Program-made: the position numbers and the translations under genes
In this document: positions 51,898 to 60,175 of the stretch, piece by piece
Position numbering within the stretch: position 1 is the stretch's first letter
Layout: each line of letters opens with the position of its first letter
Notes under the pieces: model-generated
Databases searched by the model: none
What the model saw: the letters and a program-made list of their open reading frames with translations, nothing else
What the model was told of the DNA's origin: nothing
NCBI RefSeq assembly: GCF_022458865.1
Contig: NZ_JAJNMU010000014.1
Span: 1-64,000 of the forward strand
Direction: 5' to 3'
Source of the DNA: Paenibacillus periandrae
GTDB taxonomy: Bacteria > Bacillota > Bacilli > Paenibacillales > NBRC-103111
Length of the DNA stretch: 64,000 nt

Positions 51898-53838
51898 TCA
51901 TGTAAAGCTGTTAATAAATCGACCTACAATCAAGCTGCGCATTAGAATTCTGTAATCTTTGTCATAGGCTAATTCCGGTCGAACGCCTTCTCGAATCTTC
52001 GAAAGCGCCGACCTGACCACTTGACCATCCAGAAATTCTAAAGCCCTTTTATTCGTGCTGAGCTGTTGGGCTTCTTCAGTAAATGCGGACCAATGGGGAA
52101 TCATGCGATGAACCCAATCTGATCCTTGTACGCCGCGAACACGTTGATTTAACCTGACTTTATCGGGTAGTAATGCTTCGGTTGATCTACGGATCAACGA
52201 CCGATCCTGCCCATTTTGCACATATTGGTTCTCCGGTACGGATAAGCAAAAGCGAACGACCCGAATATCATTCGTCGGATCACGCTTCCATAACGAATAA
52301 CGTAAGGAAAATTTCGTCGAGAAGGTATTCGTCGCATTCCAGGTAAACAAATCTGCAAAATGCTTGTTCTTAAGCTCAAATAAATCTGTGGACGTGTACC
52401 AGCCTGTTCGATCCATGCCATATTCTTTAAGCCTGCTGAATACATCCGTTCTTTGTGCAAAGTCCGAGTTGATCAGCACAGGCAGCTGATAAGGGACGCT
52501 CGAGGGAAAAAGTCGTTCTATGAACGGGAAGGCTACCCGGGCGATAAGCGGCAATCTACGGTATCTGCTTCCACCGGCAATATGGCTGTAATGGTGCAAT
52601 TCTTGCGCGAGACGAACCCACTTTAGTTTTTTTAACAGAACCGCATAGTAATCAATCGCTGAACCCCAGGATATCGTTAAATTCCCTCTTGCACCACTTA
52701 GCAAGATGCCGATATCTTCCTCATGGGCTTTTTCAAATATTCCTTTTAACCAGAAGGAGTTTTCAAAAAATTTATATGGCATTTCCATCGTATCGAGCAG
52801 CTCTTGAACATCCGACAAGGAATTTCTTCCTTCAAAATCCAGGTAATGATCCTTAATACCTCCCACGTGCCGTACTGTTGATTGGATATAGGGACTCTCG
52901 TCGGCTACCGAAGATTTTGGCAAAAAGTCTTTAAAATCCTTGGGAGGAATATAACTGAATGTATGTAATCGTTTGTTCTCCAAACTCAGAGCCCTGACCG
53001 CAAAGCTTACTACTGAGCCCGAGTCCAGCCCTCCACTGAGCTGCGACCCAATCTGCCGATTTGTACGCAACCGTGAGGTCACTGCTTTTTGGAATATTTC
53101 CTGAAAGGCTTCGGTGTACTCCTCATTGGATTTAAGCCGCAGTGGCTCGCCCAAGGTTAGTGTGCTGTATCTCGTAAGCGTTACTTGATTTCCAGTAATG
53201 ACAATACTATGAGAAGGAGGTACCTGTTCGATATCCTGATACACCGTTGATGTTAAATCAACAACATCGACTAAACCGGTTATAGCCAAATATTCAGCTA
53301 GCCATTGTTCATTAAGCTCCCTCTTTACATAGGGTAACGATAGCAGAGGCTCGATAACTGTGCAGAAGGCAAACCGTGTACGATTCCTGTAATAGTAGAG
53401 AGTACGGCTTCCCGAAAAATCTCTTGCCCCGAAGAGCTGCTGCTTTTTCTCATCCCAAATCATAAAAGCAAAGTCGCCCACTAAAAATTTTGGTGAATCT
53501 GCTCCCCATCTATGATAAGCAAGCAGCACTAGTTCACTATCTGACATTTTCACTCTTTGGTTACGTTCCACTTGCAGCTTATCAAACAATTCTTCGCGAT
53601 TATCAATGATAGCATCTGCCGTAATCGCCAGCTGCCGTTCTTGATCATAGTAGGGAAGCAGCTCGCCAACCGATTCTGGTGTAATCCATTGTGCGTGACA
53701 CCCAAGAAAGATGCGTCCGCTATTCCAGGATTGAATGTCGTTGGCAGGATACTTTTGCAGGGTTGTCATTAAACAAGTGCTATGTTCTATGCTTACGGGC
53801 TCTTGATCGAAATGATAGATTCCAGTTATTGCGCTCAT
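51898..53838 (-). CDS. Lasso peptide cyclase C (asparagine synthetase-like)
   Basis: A 646-residue class II asparagine synthetase homologue. The protein starts MSAITGIYHF, so the glutaminase Cys2 is replaced by Ser, as in lasso cyclases that use no glutamine. SQLSGGLDSGSVVSFAVRAL is the PP-loop that adenylates the Asp/Glu side chain before macrolactam formation. GGAGGG lies 4 bases before ATG 53838; the upstream in-frame extension of 19 residues is unlikely. It is the first gene of the lasso operon, upstream of its substrate gene. Confidence 0.92.
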   Translation of the reverse strand: MSAITGIYHFDQEPVSIEHSTCLMTTLQKYPANDIQSWNSGRIFLGCHAQWITPESVGELLPYYDQERQLAITADAIIDNREELFDKLQVERNQRVKMSDSELVLLAYHRWGADSPKFLVGDFAFMIWDEKKQQLFGARDFSGSRTLYYYRNRTRFAFCTVIEPLLSLPYVKRELNEQWLAEYLAITGLVDVVDLTSTVYQDIEQVPPSHSIVITGNQVTLTRYSTLTLGEPLRLKSNEEYTEAFQEIFQKAVTSRLRTNRQIGSQLSGGLDSGSVVSFAVRALSLENKRLHTFSYIPPKDFKDFLPKSSVADESPYIQSTVRHVGGIKDHYLDFEGRNSLSDVQELLDTMEMPYKFFENSFWLKGIFEKAHEEDIGILLSGARGNLTISWGSAIDYYAVLLKKLKWVRLAQELHHYSHIAGGSRYRRLPLIARVAFPFIERLFPSSVPYQLPVLINSDFAQRTDVFSRLKEYGMDRTGWYTSTDLFELKNKHFADLFTWNATNTFSTKFSLRYSLWKRDPTNDIRVVRFCLSVPENQYVQNGQDRSLIRRSTEALLPDKVRLNQRVRGVQGSDWVHRMIPHWSAFTEEAQQLSTNKRALEFLDGQVVRSALSKIREGVRPELAYDKDYRILMRSLIVGRFINSFT

Positions 53839-53887
53839 GCTTCCCTCCACAATCATGCATAATTGATTATTTGAAGCTATCTCAATT

Positions 53888-53903
53888 GTTCTCATTTAAG
53901 AAC
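53888..53903. promoter_or_regulatory. SinR-type box upstream of the lasso cyclase gene
   Basis: GTTCTCATTTAAGAAC has both half-sites intact. It lies 50 bases upstream of the cyclase start codon, within the expected leader of the lasso transcript. Confidence 0.6.
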
Positions 53904-53981
53904 TAATATTCACATCTTAATGTGAAATTAAACAATAATATTTATTTTAATAAGAAATATCACTTTGACAGCTTATTAATT

Positions 53982-54032
53982 GTTCTTTATAAAGAACGAT
54001 TTTAGAATATCATTATCATTTCAGACTGTCAA
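53982..54032 (-). promoter_or_regulatory. Lasso operon promoter with a SinR box at the transcription start
   Basis: On the minus strand TTGACA (54027-54032) and TATTCT (54004-54009) are 17 bases apart. The perfect palindrome GTTCTTTATAAAGAAC lies at 53982-53997, over the expected start site. It is identical to the epsC box. Confidence 0.78.
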
Positions 54033-54094
54033 TGCTTTTTTTCCTTTTATTTAAAAATATTCTTTTTTTTGAACAACTCGTATGATCGTAGACA

Positions 54095-54121
54095 GGGCCA
54101 ATGGTAATAAACCATTGACCC
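54095..54121 (-). terminator. Hairpin after the 564-residue exported protein gene
   Basis: GGGCCAATGGT (54095-54105) pairs with ACCATTGACCC (54111-54121) with one G-T pair. No T-run follows, so it is a weak terminator or an RNA-stabilising stem. Confidence 0.45.
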
Positions 54122-54155
54122 CCGTATACGAATTTCACTCCTTTAGCTATCGTTC

Positions 54156-55850
54156 TTACTGCTTAAATGTGGCGACCAACCGTTCAGCCTCACCAAAGGA
54201 CGTTTCAACCGTTTCATAAAAACGAAGGGTGCGCGAGTAGTCCCATATCTCCGAGTTGAAGTTGAACGTCTGCATACCGCTGACGAACTTATTTTCGCCA
54301 GTGAACGCAAGTGTCTTCGAGCCTATGATTTTACCTTGAGAATCAATAAGCTCCACCTTCATTTTGGGAAAGCTTTGATCAACGACAACTTCTTCCTGAA
54401 GGTTAATATCCATATCCAGCTTAAGTCTGTATGTGTTATCCTTGCCTATGCCCATAAATACATCTATGGCCCAGTTGTTCAATTTTACGTTAAATGGAAA
54501 GAACAGCAGCTCGGTATCCGACTTTTGTGGTTGGACCTGTGTTTTAAACGTAGCTATTGGAATCTTATAGGGGGTGATCGTTTCACCATCGGCAATTTCC
54601 ATCGCCAATTGTGCCCCGGTTTCCGTACTCGGCAGGACAAATGAATAATAAATCACATAGCTTACATTGGGAATAAGCGTTTCTACGATCGTCGTTTGTC
54701 TTGTGCCTGTGTACTTGTTTCCGTTAGCGCTCATCAATTCCGCCTGAAAGCGAGGAACAGGAGTCGGACGGTCACTTGTGTTTTGCAGCTTGAATTTGGC
54801 AACGGCTACCTTAAAGCCACCTGCCGTGCTGGTATGCATCTGAAGAGACGACATGGAGATGGCAACCTCCGGTTGAATGACTTTATTCAACGGATCAAGC
54901 CGAATCCTGTTATTCCATATGTAAGGCTCCAATTGATCGATGAGCTTAACGGCACTATTCTCTGTAGGCAAATTAATCATCAGCTGACCGATCGAATATG
55001 GAATCGACGTTTTATCATCCACCGTATATACTTCTGGAGTAAGTACAGACAAGCTGCTCAGCTTGACCTTGTCGCCTGCCGGAATGGCAAAGTGAATATA
55101 GCGCTGCTCACCCGGTTCCAGTGTTATCTTCCCCTGCTCCAGCCTCTTTCCGGTGTATACCTTTTTATCGGATTTACCATCGACACGAAAATCCGGAATC
55201 GTTTTTTTCATATCACTTTTATTTGCTGCCAGCAGCCCGACGATGGTCATTGGACCCTGCAGCGTATTCTGCTCCGTCATACGAACGGTCTTATATTCGA
55301 GCGAATTCGACAATACAGAAATCGTGAATGGCTCCCCCCAGTTTTTGATTGCAGCCGGATCCGCCGAAATTGCATCCGCTCCCCTCCATTCTATGGAGGA
55401 AACAGGAATCGCCGTAATGGTCCGCTCCAGTCTAGGGGAAGCATATTCGTCAACATCAACCCAAACAAGCTCAGATACGGAGAAGCTGTCACGTCTGTCC
55501 ACCATAACCATAAAGCTTAATTCCACCACTTCTTTGGGTTGAATAGCAATTACGTTGGCAGCACTAGAGCGCATGATGTAATCAATACCCTCCGTCGTCC
55601 TGGCTCTAACCTCCAGGTCCGGAACCCTTGTCAAGCGCGTTCCTTCATTATACATACGGACAACTGCGATTATTGTGGTCCCCTCGGGGGTTTGTTCATT
55701 AAGGACACTTTTTACCGCTGCTTTTATTGAATCCGATACATGATAACTTTCCTCTTGCTCGTTAGCCATTACATGCAGCGGCACGCTTGGGATCAACAAG
55801 GAGACTAATAAAATGAACGTCATTATCGTTTGCTTCCACATCATTTTCAA
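54156..55850 (-). CDS. Exported protein of unknown function, 564 residues
   Basis: The product has a signal peptide (TIMTFILLVSLLIPSVPLHV, then MANEQ) and no membrane anchor. Three similar beta-rich blocks, each with a pattern such as VVRMYNEGTRLTRVPDLEVR, IVGLLAANKSDMKKTIPDFR and KFKLQNTSDRPTPVPRFQAE, look like repeated immunoglobulin-like folds. I recognise no named family. TTG 55850 has GGAG 9 bases upstream; an ATG six bases on is also possible. It follows the HlyD-like gene by 17 bases and is probably part of the same envelope system. Confidence 0.75.
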   Translation of the reverse strand: MKMMWKQTIMTFILLVSLLIPSVPLHVMANEQEESYHVSDSIKAAVKSVLNEQTPEGTTIIAVVRMYNEGTRLTRVPDLEVRARTTEGIDYIMRSSAANVIAIQPKEVVELSFMVMVDRRDSFSVSELVWVDVDEYASPRLERTITAIPVSSIEWRGADAISADPAAIKNWGEPFTISVLSNSLEYKTVRMTEQNTLQGPMTIVGLLAANKSDMKKTIPDFRVDGKSDKKVYTGKRLEQGKITLEPGEQRYIHFAIPAGDKVKLSSLSVLTPEVYTVDDKTSIPYSIGQLMINLPTENSAVKLIDQLEPYIWNNRIRLDPLNKVIQPEVAISMSSLQMHTSTAGGFKVAVAKFKLQNTSDRPTPVPRFQAELMSANGNKYTGTRQTTIVETLIPNVSYVIYYSFVLPSTETGAQLAMEIADGETITPYKIPIATFKTQVQPQKSDTELLFFPFNVKLNNWAIDVFMGIGKDNTYRLKLDMDINLQEEVVVDQSFPKMKVELIDSQGKIIGSKTLAFTGENKFVSGMQTFNFNSEIWDYSRTLRFYETVETSFGEAERLVATFKQ

Positions 55851-55867
55851 TTATGTTCACTCCATAT

Positions 55868-57160
55868 TCATTTTGGCACTTCCACAGCAGCCCGCTGAAC
55901 CTTTTCTTTGTCCCTTAATTGACTTGGATTGGATATGACAACCTGTTCACCCTCACTTACACCAGAGAGCACCTCTTGATCCGGTTCGTTAACCCTGCCA
56001 AGCTGTAACTTACGTTTTTCGACAGAATCGCCTACGAGTACGTATACATAGGAATCCTCCCCTTGCTTGACAATGCTGTAAGTTGGAACCGTCAATACGA
56101 TTTGATCCTGCTCTTCAGTCAACTGCAGCCATACCTTCATTCCTGGCTTTAACGTCATCTCTTTATTGGGCACATCCAGATTGATTTCATATGCCTTTGA
56201 TTCAGGTTCGATGACCTTGGAAAGAAAGCTGATCCTGCCTTTATATTTTTGTGTGGTTCCAGGCAAATAATAGGTCAGCTCGGTTTTGTTGCTCACATAT
56301 TTGGCTTCTTCGGTGGATAGCATCGCCTTGATTTTAATCGGATCCAGCTTCTGGATCAGGCCAATTTTACTGCCCGGCTGCAGCGTCATTCCTGCTTCCA
56401 GATTCATTCCCGTTAAAATCCCGCTTGCTGGTGATTTGATATCGAGGTAGGACATCGACTGCTCGACCTGCTGTAAGGAAAGCTGAGCACTTTTTAGCTG
56501 CGTTTCCATATCAGACAAGGAATCGCCAGAATCCTGTATACTTTGCTTTTGTCTTTGTTTCAGTTGATCCAGATCCATTTGAGCATTTCTCAGCTGAACG
56601 TCCATCTGATACAGTTGGGCTTTCGTAGCTTTTCCAACCTCATAGTCATTTTTCAGCTTATTATAATTTCTTGTCATGTCGCCCAGTCCCATCTCCAACT
56701 TCAGAATGGAGTTGTTCAATTCACGTTTCTGGGTTTCCATGTCTTTTCGAGCTTTTTCCCTCGATTTAGTAATCGCAGTTTTAATCGTTTCAACGGCAAG
56801 CATTGCCTTTTCCTTCTCAAAATTCGCGTCAACCGAATTCACTCTAACGATGACTTCTCCTTCCTGAACCCATTCTTCGCGGTTTTTCAGGACCTGTCCG
56901 ATGTCTCCTCCGGCCTTCGCAATAATATCAAATTGAACAGAGGATAGAACGTCCGCAGCATGCTCAACCGGATCACCGATTTTCTGTTTCCCCACCTTGT
57001 ACAGCTTTACGCTTTTCAAAGGCTGTTCCTGTACGGTAGCACTGGTTTCATGACTTAATGGGATCGTTTCTGAGCAACCTGCAATAATCGTAAAGCTTAT
57101 TGCCAAAATACTGACAGTTTTCACGACCTGCCTATATGGTCTGCGTCTTTTTTTTCTCAT
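55868..57160 (-). CDS. HlyD/RND-type membrane-fusion adaptor, lipoprotein
   Basis: A 430-residue efflux adaptor. The start has a lipobox-like FTIIAGCSET (lipid-anchored Cys29). A lipoyl-like half-motif (GDIGQVLKNREEWVQEGEVI), a coiled coil (about 115-240) and SPASGILTGMNLEAGMTLQP follow. The C-terminal barrel has NLDVPNKEMTLKPGMKVWL. Adaptors of this kind work with an ABC or RND pump, but none is encoded next to it. It lies downstream of epsB and may help export polysaccharide (inference). Confidence 0.85.
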   Translation of the reverse strand: MRKKRRRPYRQVVKTVSILAISFTIIAGCSETIPLSHETSATVQEQPLKSVKLYKVGKQKIGDPVEHAADVLSSVQFDIIAKAGGDIGQVLKNREEWVQEGEVIVRVNSVDANFEKEKAMLAVETIKTAITKSREKARKDMETQKRELNNSILKLEMGLGDMTRNYNKLKNDYEVGKATKAQLYQMDVQLRNAQMDLDQLKQRQKQSIQDSGDSLSDMETQLKSAQLSLQQVEQSMSYLDIKSPASGILTGMNLEAGMTLQPGSKIGLIQKLDPIKIKAMLSTEEAKYVSNKTELTYYLPGTTQKYKGRISFLSKVIEPESKAYEINLDVPNKEMTLKPGMKVWLQLTEEQDQIVLTVPTYSIVKQGEDSYVYVLVGDSVEKRKLQLGRVNEPDQEVLSGVSEGEQVVISNPSQLRDKEKVQRAAVEVPK

Positions 57161-57215
57161 CTGCTAAGAGTCCTCTCCTAACATCATTTTATAAAGTCCA
57201 TCTTGGATACTTGTG

Positions 57216-57881
57216 CTATACATAGTCATCTGTATCCTGGCTGTTGATTTTATTCATAACAACCCCTAACAATGTGGCCTTGGCGAGCATTAGCTCGTCT
57301 TTCACTTTTTTGCCCTCCTTGCGTTTAACCTTGCCATATTCGACAACCAGCAGGACCCCATCACACTTGGATGCCATTACTTTAGCATCGGTTAACATTA
57401 ACACTGGCGGCGTATCGATAATAATCAGATCATAGCTGCTCTTCAATTGTTCCAGAAGCGCGTTCATCTGTTTCGAGGCGAGCAATTCGGAAGGATTAGG
57501 TGGAATAGCTCCGGCTATAATAATCGATAAGTTTTCCACGTACGACTCGTGTATGATTTCATTCATAGTACTTTTACTTGTAAGATAGCTCGTCAGCCCT
57601 CTGCTGCTATCCCCGCCAAAGGCAATATGGATGGACGGTTTACGCAAATCAGCGTCAAGCAAAACCACTTTCTTGCCAATCTGTGCATAGGCAACCGCCA
57701 AATTGAGCGCCGTCGTTGTTTTCCCTTCTCCTCGATTAGCGGATGTAATAACGATCGTCTTGACCTCGTGATCAAAGTTCGTAAATTCGATATTAAACCT
57801 TAAAGACCGATATGCTTCCGAAGTAAGCGAATTTGGATTAATCTGCATCACAATAGGGGGACTAGTGGATGGTTTTGGCAT
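57216..57881 (-). CDS. epsB: CpsD/CapB-type tyrosine kinase (EpsB-like)
   Basis: A 221-residue BY-kinase. ITSANRGEGKTTTALNLAVA holds Walker A, KKVVLLDADLRKPSIH holds Walker A', and DLIIIDTPPVLMLTDAKV holds Walker B. SLTSEAYRSLRFNIEF is the family start. The C-terminus ends QDTDDYV with one Tyr, where EpsB and Wzc relatives have a Tyr cluster. It partners with the EpsA-like protein to control polymer length. It overlaps that gene by 20 bases, with AGGAG upstream of its ATG. Confidence 0.92.
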   Translation of the reverse strand: MPKPSTSPPIVMQINPNSLTSEAYRSLRFNIEFTNFDHEVKTIVITSANRGEGKTTTALNLAVAYAQIGKKVVLLDADLRKPSIHIAFGGDSSRGLTSYLTSKSTMNEIIHESYVENLSIIIAGAIPPNPSELLASKQMNALLEQLKSSYDLIIIDTPPVLMLTDAKVMASKCDGVLLVVEYGKVKRKEGKKVKDELMLAKATLLGVVMNKINSQDTDDYV

Positions 57882-58623
57882 AGGCTTCTTCTCCTGTTTT
57901 CGTTCGCAATTTCTTTTTTTTAGGTGACTTCAACTCTTTTTTCTTTATCTTGGGTATATACGCAATGATTGTGAGTTCCATCACTTGACGAATATCCTGA
58001 TCTGTTTTCAAAGTATCATCCAAAGATTCCAACAGGACAATAATTCCGATAGAAACCAATAAAGAAGCCACAAAACTAAGAATAATATATTGGTTGGACT
58101 TTTTATTCACCGGAGAGGGGTCATCCTGCAGCTTCGCTCTATTCAATATTGTGATGTTATCAGTCTTCATAATCTTGGGAACTTCCGCTTGGAACACGTC
58201 TGAAACGGCGTTTACGATTTTCACAGCCTGTTCTTGAGAATAATACTGGACAACGATCGTCATTACCTGTGTTTCACGTAAGTCCGAAACCGTAGTGATA
58301 TAACTGAGCTGTTCAGCAGATAAATTGATATCCGGGTACCGTTGAACGACTTTATCCATAATTGCCGGAGTTTTTATAATTTCTTTATACGTATTTATGA
58401 GTGCGAGATTAGTGCCAATAGCACCGTAATCGATTCGTTCCTTGCCCATCTGATCCTTTTCGGCAACCTTATTAACAATTAATTTAGTAGATGCCTGATA
58501 TAGCGGTCTATAATTATAGGTACTGTACATTGCTGTTAATGATGTTGATACAAGAACGATGACAACTACAAGCCATAAACGCTTCCTTATAATTATAAAA
58601 TATTCATTAAGATTGATCTCCAC
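57862..58623 (-). CDS. epsA: Wzz-type chain-length regulator / kinase modulator (EpsA-like)
   Basis: A 253-residue membrane protein. Helices at about 15-35 and 178-198 flank an extracellular domain, and LYQASTKLIVNK and KTPAIMDKVVQRYP belong to the Wzz family. The basic C-terminus (KKKELKSPKKKK) faces the cytoplasm where it would activate EpsB. GTG 58623 has GGAGGGG 4 bases upstream. It is the first gene of an operon that also carries epsB, the HlyD-like gene and the 564-residue protein. Confidence 0.92.
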   Translation of the reverse strand: MEINLNEYFIIIRKRLWLVVVIVLVSTSLTAMYSTYNYRPLYQASTKLIVNKVAEKDQMGKERIDYGAIGTNLALINTYKEIIKTPAIMDKVVQRYPDINLSAEQLSYITTVSDLRETQVMTIVVQYYSQEQAVKIVNAVSDVFQAEVPKIMKTDNITILNRAKLQDDPSPVNKKSNQYIILSFVASLLVSIGIIVLLESLDDTLKTDQDIRQVMELTIIAYIPKIKKKELKSPKKKKLRTKTGEEAYAKTIH

Positions 58624-58681
58624 GATTCCCCTCCAAAGGCAGTCATCTTTCCCTATTTTTACTGCAATAAAATGATAATAA

Positions 58682-58698
58682 TGATACTATTTGTAACA
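58682..58698. promoter_or_regulatory. Degenerate Xre-type box in the epsA leader
   Basis: TGATACTATTTGTAACA keeps one intact GATAC half and a one-base change in the other. It lies just downstream of the expected epsA start site, so two boxes flank the -10. Confidence 0.45.
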
Positions 58699-58713
58699 TT
58701 GTCTACAATGCTA

Positions 58714-58742
58714 ACTGTATGATACTTTTTGTATCATGTCAA
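58714..58742 (-). promoter_or_regulatory. epsA promoter with an Xre-type box filling the spacer
   Basis: On the minus strand TTGACA (58737-58742) and TACAGT (58714-58719) are 17 bases apart. The palindrome TGATACAAAAAGTATCA (58720-58736) occupies the whole spacer. The design is the same as for the SinR box in the epsC promoter, with a different operator. Confidence 0.75.
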
Positions 58743-58904
58743 CCATATTTTTCGCCATATACTCCGAATTGTATCAAGTTATACAATGAATTTCAGAGAT
58801 CATTTAAAATATTAAGGTTAATTCTAAAATTAAAGGTCGACCATCCAAAAATAGTTTTTTTTGATAGATGGTAATTTTTAGTATTCAAATCTAAAAATTT
58901 GATG

Positions 58905-58924
58905 TATGATTCTTTATAAAGAAC
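58905..58924 (+). promoter_or_regulatory. SinR-type box overlapping the -10 of the small secreted protein gene
   Basis: TATGAT (58905-58910) is a candidate -10 with only a weak -35. ATTCTTTATAAAGAAC (58909-58924) matches the perfect SinR box at 15 of 16 positions. Repression by SinR is inferred. Confidence 0.65.
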
Positions 58925-58962
58925 ATATGATTAAACTATTAATAAAGAAGGAGGATTGCGCA

Positions 58963-59253
58963 ATGCTCTTATTAAAAAAGTTAGTCTGTTCAGTCTTGCT
59001 AATCAGTGTTCTTATGTTTCCTACATCAGCCTTTGCCTCAAAAAATAATAATTCACAGAATTCAAATGACAGCTATAACCAATCTATTATTAACAAGATT
59101 CTTTCGTTTGCCTCCGGCGGTCACAATTCGCAAAACGATTTAAAAGATTTTTGGGATAAAAACAAAGACGTAAAAGACTGGTATGATAAAAACAAAAATA
59201 ATCAGCCCAAAATTGAATCCTATGATATCTGGAAAGATTGGTATTGTAAGTGA
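58963..59253 (+). CDS. Small secreted Asn/Lys/Asp-rich protein, candidate matrix component
   Basis: A 96-residue protein with a clear signal peptide (LKKLVCSVLLISVLMFPTSA, cleavage after AFA near residue 23). The mature part of about 70 residues has a polar NNNSQNSNDSYNQS start. It then carries a repeated W/D/K pattern: FWDKNKDVKDWYDKNKNNQP and DIWKDWYCK, ending with a single Cys. I recognise no family. GGAGG lies 8 bases before ATG 58963. A SinR-type box and a strong terminator frame it, so it is a monocistronic gene. It could be a structural or surface-active matrix protein. Confidence 0.75.
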   Translation: MLLLKKLVCSVLLISVLMFPTSAFASKNNNSQNSNDSYNQSIINKILSFASGGHNSQNDLKDFWDKNKDVKDWYDKNKNNQPKIESYDIWKDWYCK

Positions 59254-59302
59254 GGCAGTTAACGAACTGCGATGCTCGATCGTAAATGTGATAACAAGCA
59301 AA

Positions 59303-59338
59303 AGGACAAGAGGCATTGCTCACTCTTGTCCTATTTTT
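59303..59338 (+). terminator. Terminator of the small secreted protein gene
   Basis: AGGACAAGAG (59303-59312) pairs with CTCTTGTCCT (59323-59332) and is followed by ATTTTT. It could also stop transcripts of the deacetylase gene arriving from the other side, although that strand lacks a T-run at the right place. Confidence 0.88.
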
Positions 59339-59367
59339 CCATTCAGCACCTTGTTAAATCGTAATGT

Positions 59368-60168
59368 CTAATAGCGTACACTGCTATTTCCCACTACTTT
59401 TTTGCGCATATCCAGCATCCTGTTGCCGGCCATTGCCATAGCTGCCTTTCTTATTTTCCATTGAATGGCACACCTTAGCCGCAGTACTGGATCTCCCGCA
59501 GCGATCGCTGCCGCTGTTTCTGGCGAGGTCGCCTTCTTCATCACATAACGTCCTGCAATTACACAGCCGTCCACCCTTGTGGTAACAACCTTGGGCTCGG
59601 ATGTAAATAAATATTGAATGCCTGCATGTGCTGCCGCTTTGGCAAGCTGCAGGTTATAGGCGTCTCCTGGAATGGATGCCGTTGTTACTCTTTTACCAAG
59701 CACTTCGGATAATGCTTGAACGCTCACTTTCCATTCATGCACCTGCTGCTCCCAGGAGCATTCGTTAAACCTGCTGGGGTGTGTGCAGGAATGGGTACCA
59801 ATAATATGCCCCCTTGCATCCAATGAACGAATTTGCTCCTTGGACACAAATCCGTTGGCCCCAATTTGCGATGTTGTAATGAAGAAATGCCCTTTCCAGC
59901 CTTTGGCTTCCAATAAGTCAGCTATGATGGTATAAGCACTGATACCGCCGTCATCAAAGGTTAAGGTAACAGTATCCCCAACTTCCGAGGGCTTTTGCAA
60001 ATCCTCTGCTACCGTTCTGACCTTTACATGATCCAATCGAGATATTTGTTCAAGATGCATCTGAAATTGCTCTTTGTTCAGCTTGTAAGCCCCAGCTTCT
60101 CTTCCCAAAAAACCGCTGGAATCTTCTTTCCCAACCAAAACAACATCGTGGTATGCGAGCGAAATCAT
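59368..60168 (-). CDS. Polysaccharide deacetylase (NodB-homology domain)
   Basis: A 266-residue carbohydrate esterase family 4-like protein. MISLAYHDVVLVGKEDSSG, DTVTLTFDDGGISAYTIIAD (metal Asp pair), and HIIGTHSCTHPSRFNECSW (metal His pair) are NodB motifs. The residues after 230 are basic. It has no signal peptide, and its start at ATG 60168 has GAGGTGA upstream, overlapping the sugar transferase end. It may act inside the cell on a lipid-linked or nucleotide-linked N-acetyl sugar. Confidence 0.87.
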   Translation of the reverse strand: MISLAYHDVVLVGKEDSSGFLGREAGAYKLNKEQFQMHLEQISRLDHVKVRTVAEDLQKPSEVGDTVTLTFDDGGISAYTIIADLLEAKGWKGHFFITTSQIGANGFVSKEQIRSLDARGHIIGTHSCTHPSRFNECSWEQQVHEWKVSVQALSEVLGKRVTTASIPGDAYNLQLAKAAAHAGIQYLFTSEPKVVTTRVDGCVIAGRYVMKKATSPETAAAIAAGDPVLRLRCAIQWKIRKAAMAMAGNRMLDMRKKVVGNSSVRY

Positions 60169-60175
60169 CAAACGA

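Noticed and set aside
54004..54022. Fur-like sequence TGATAATGATATTC in the lasso promoter
   Set aside because: One half matches the 7-1-7 Fur box but the other half fits at only 4 of 7 bases; AT-rich spacer composition explains it as well.
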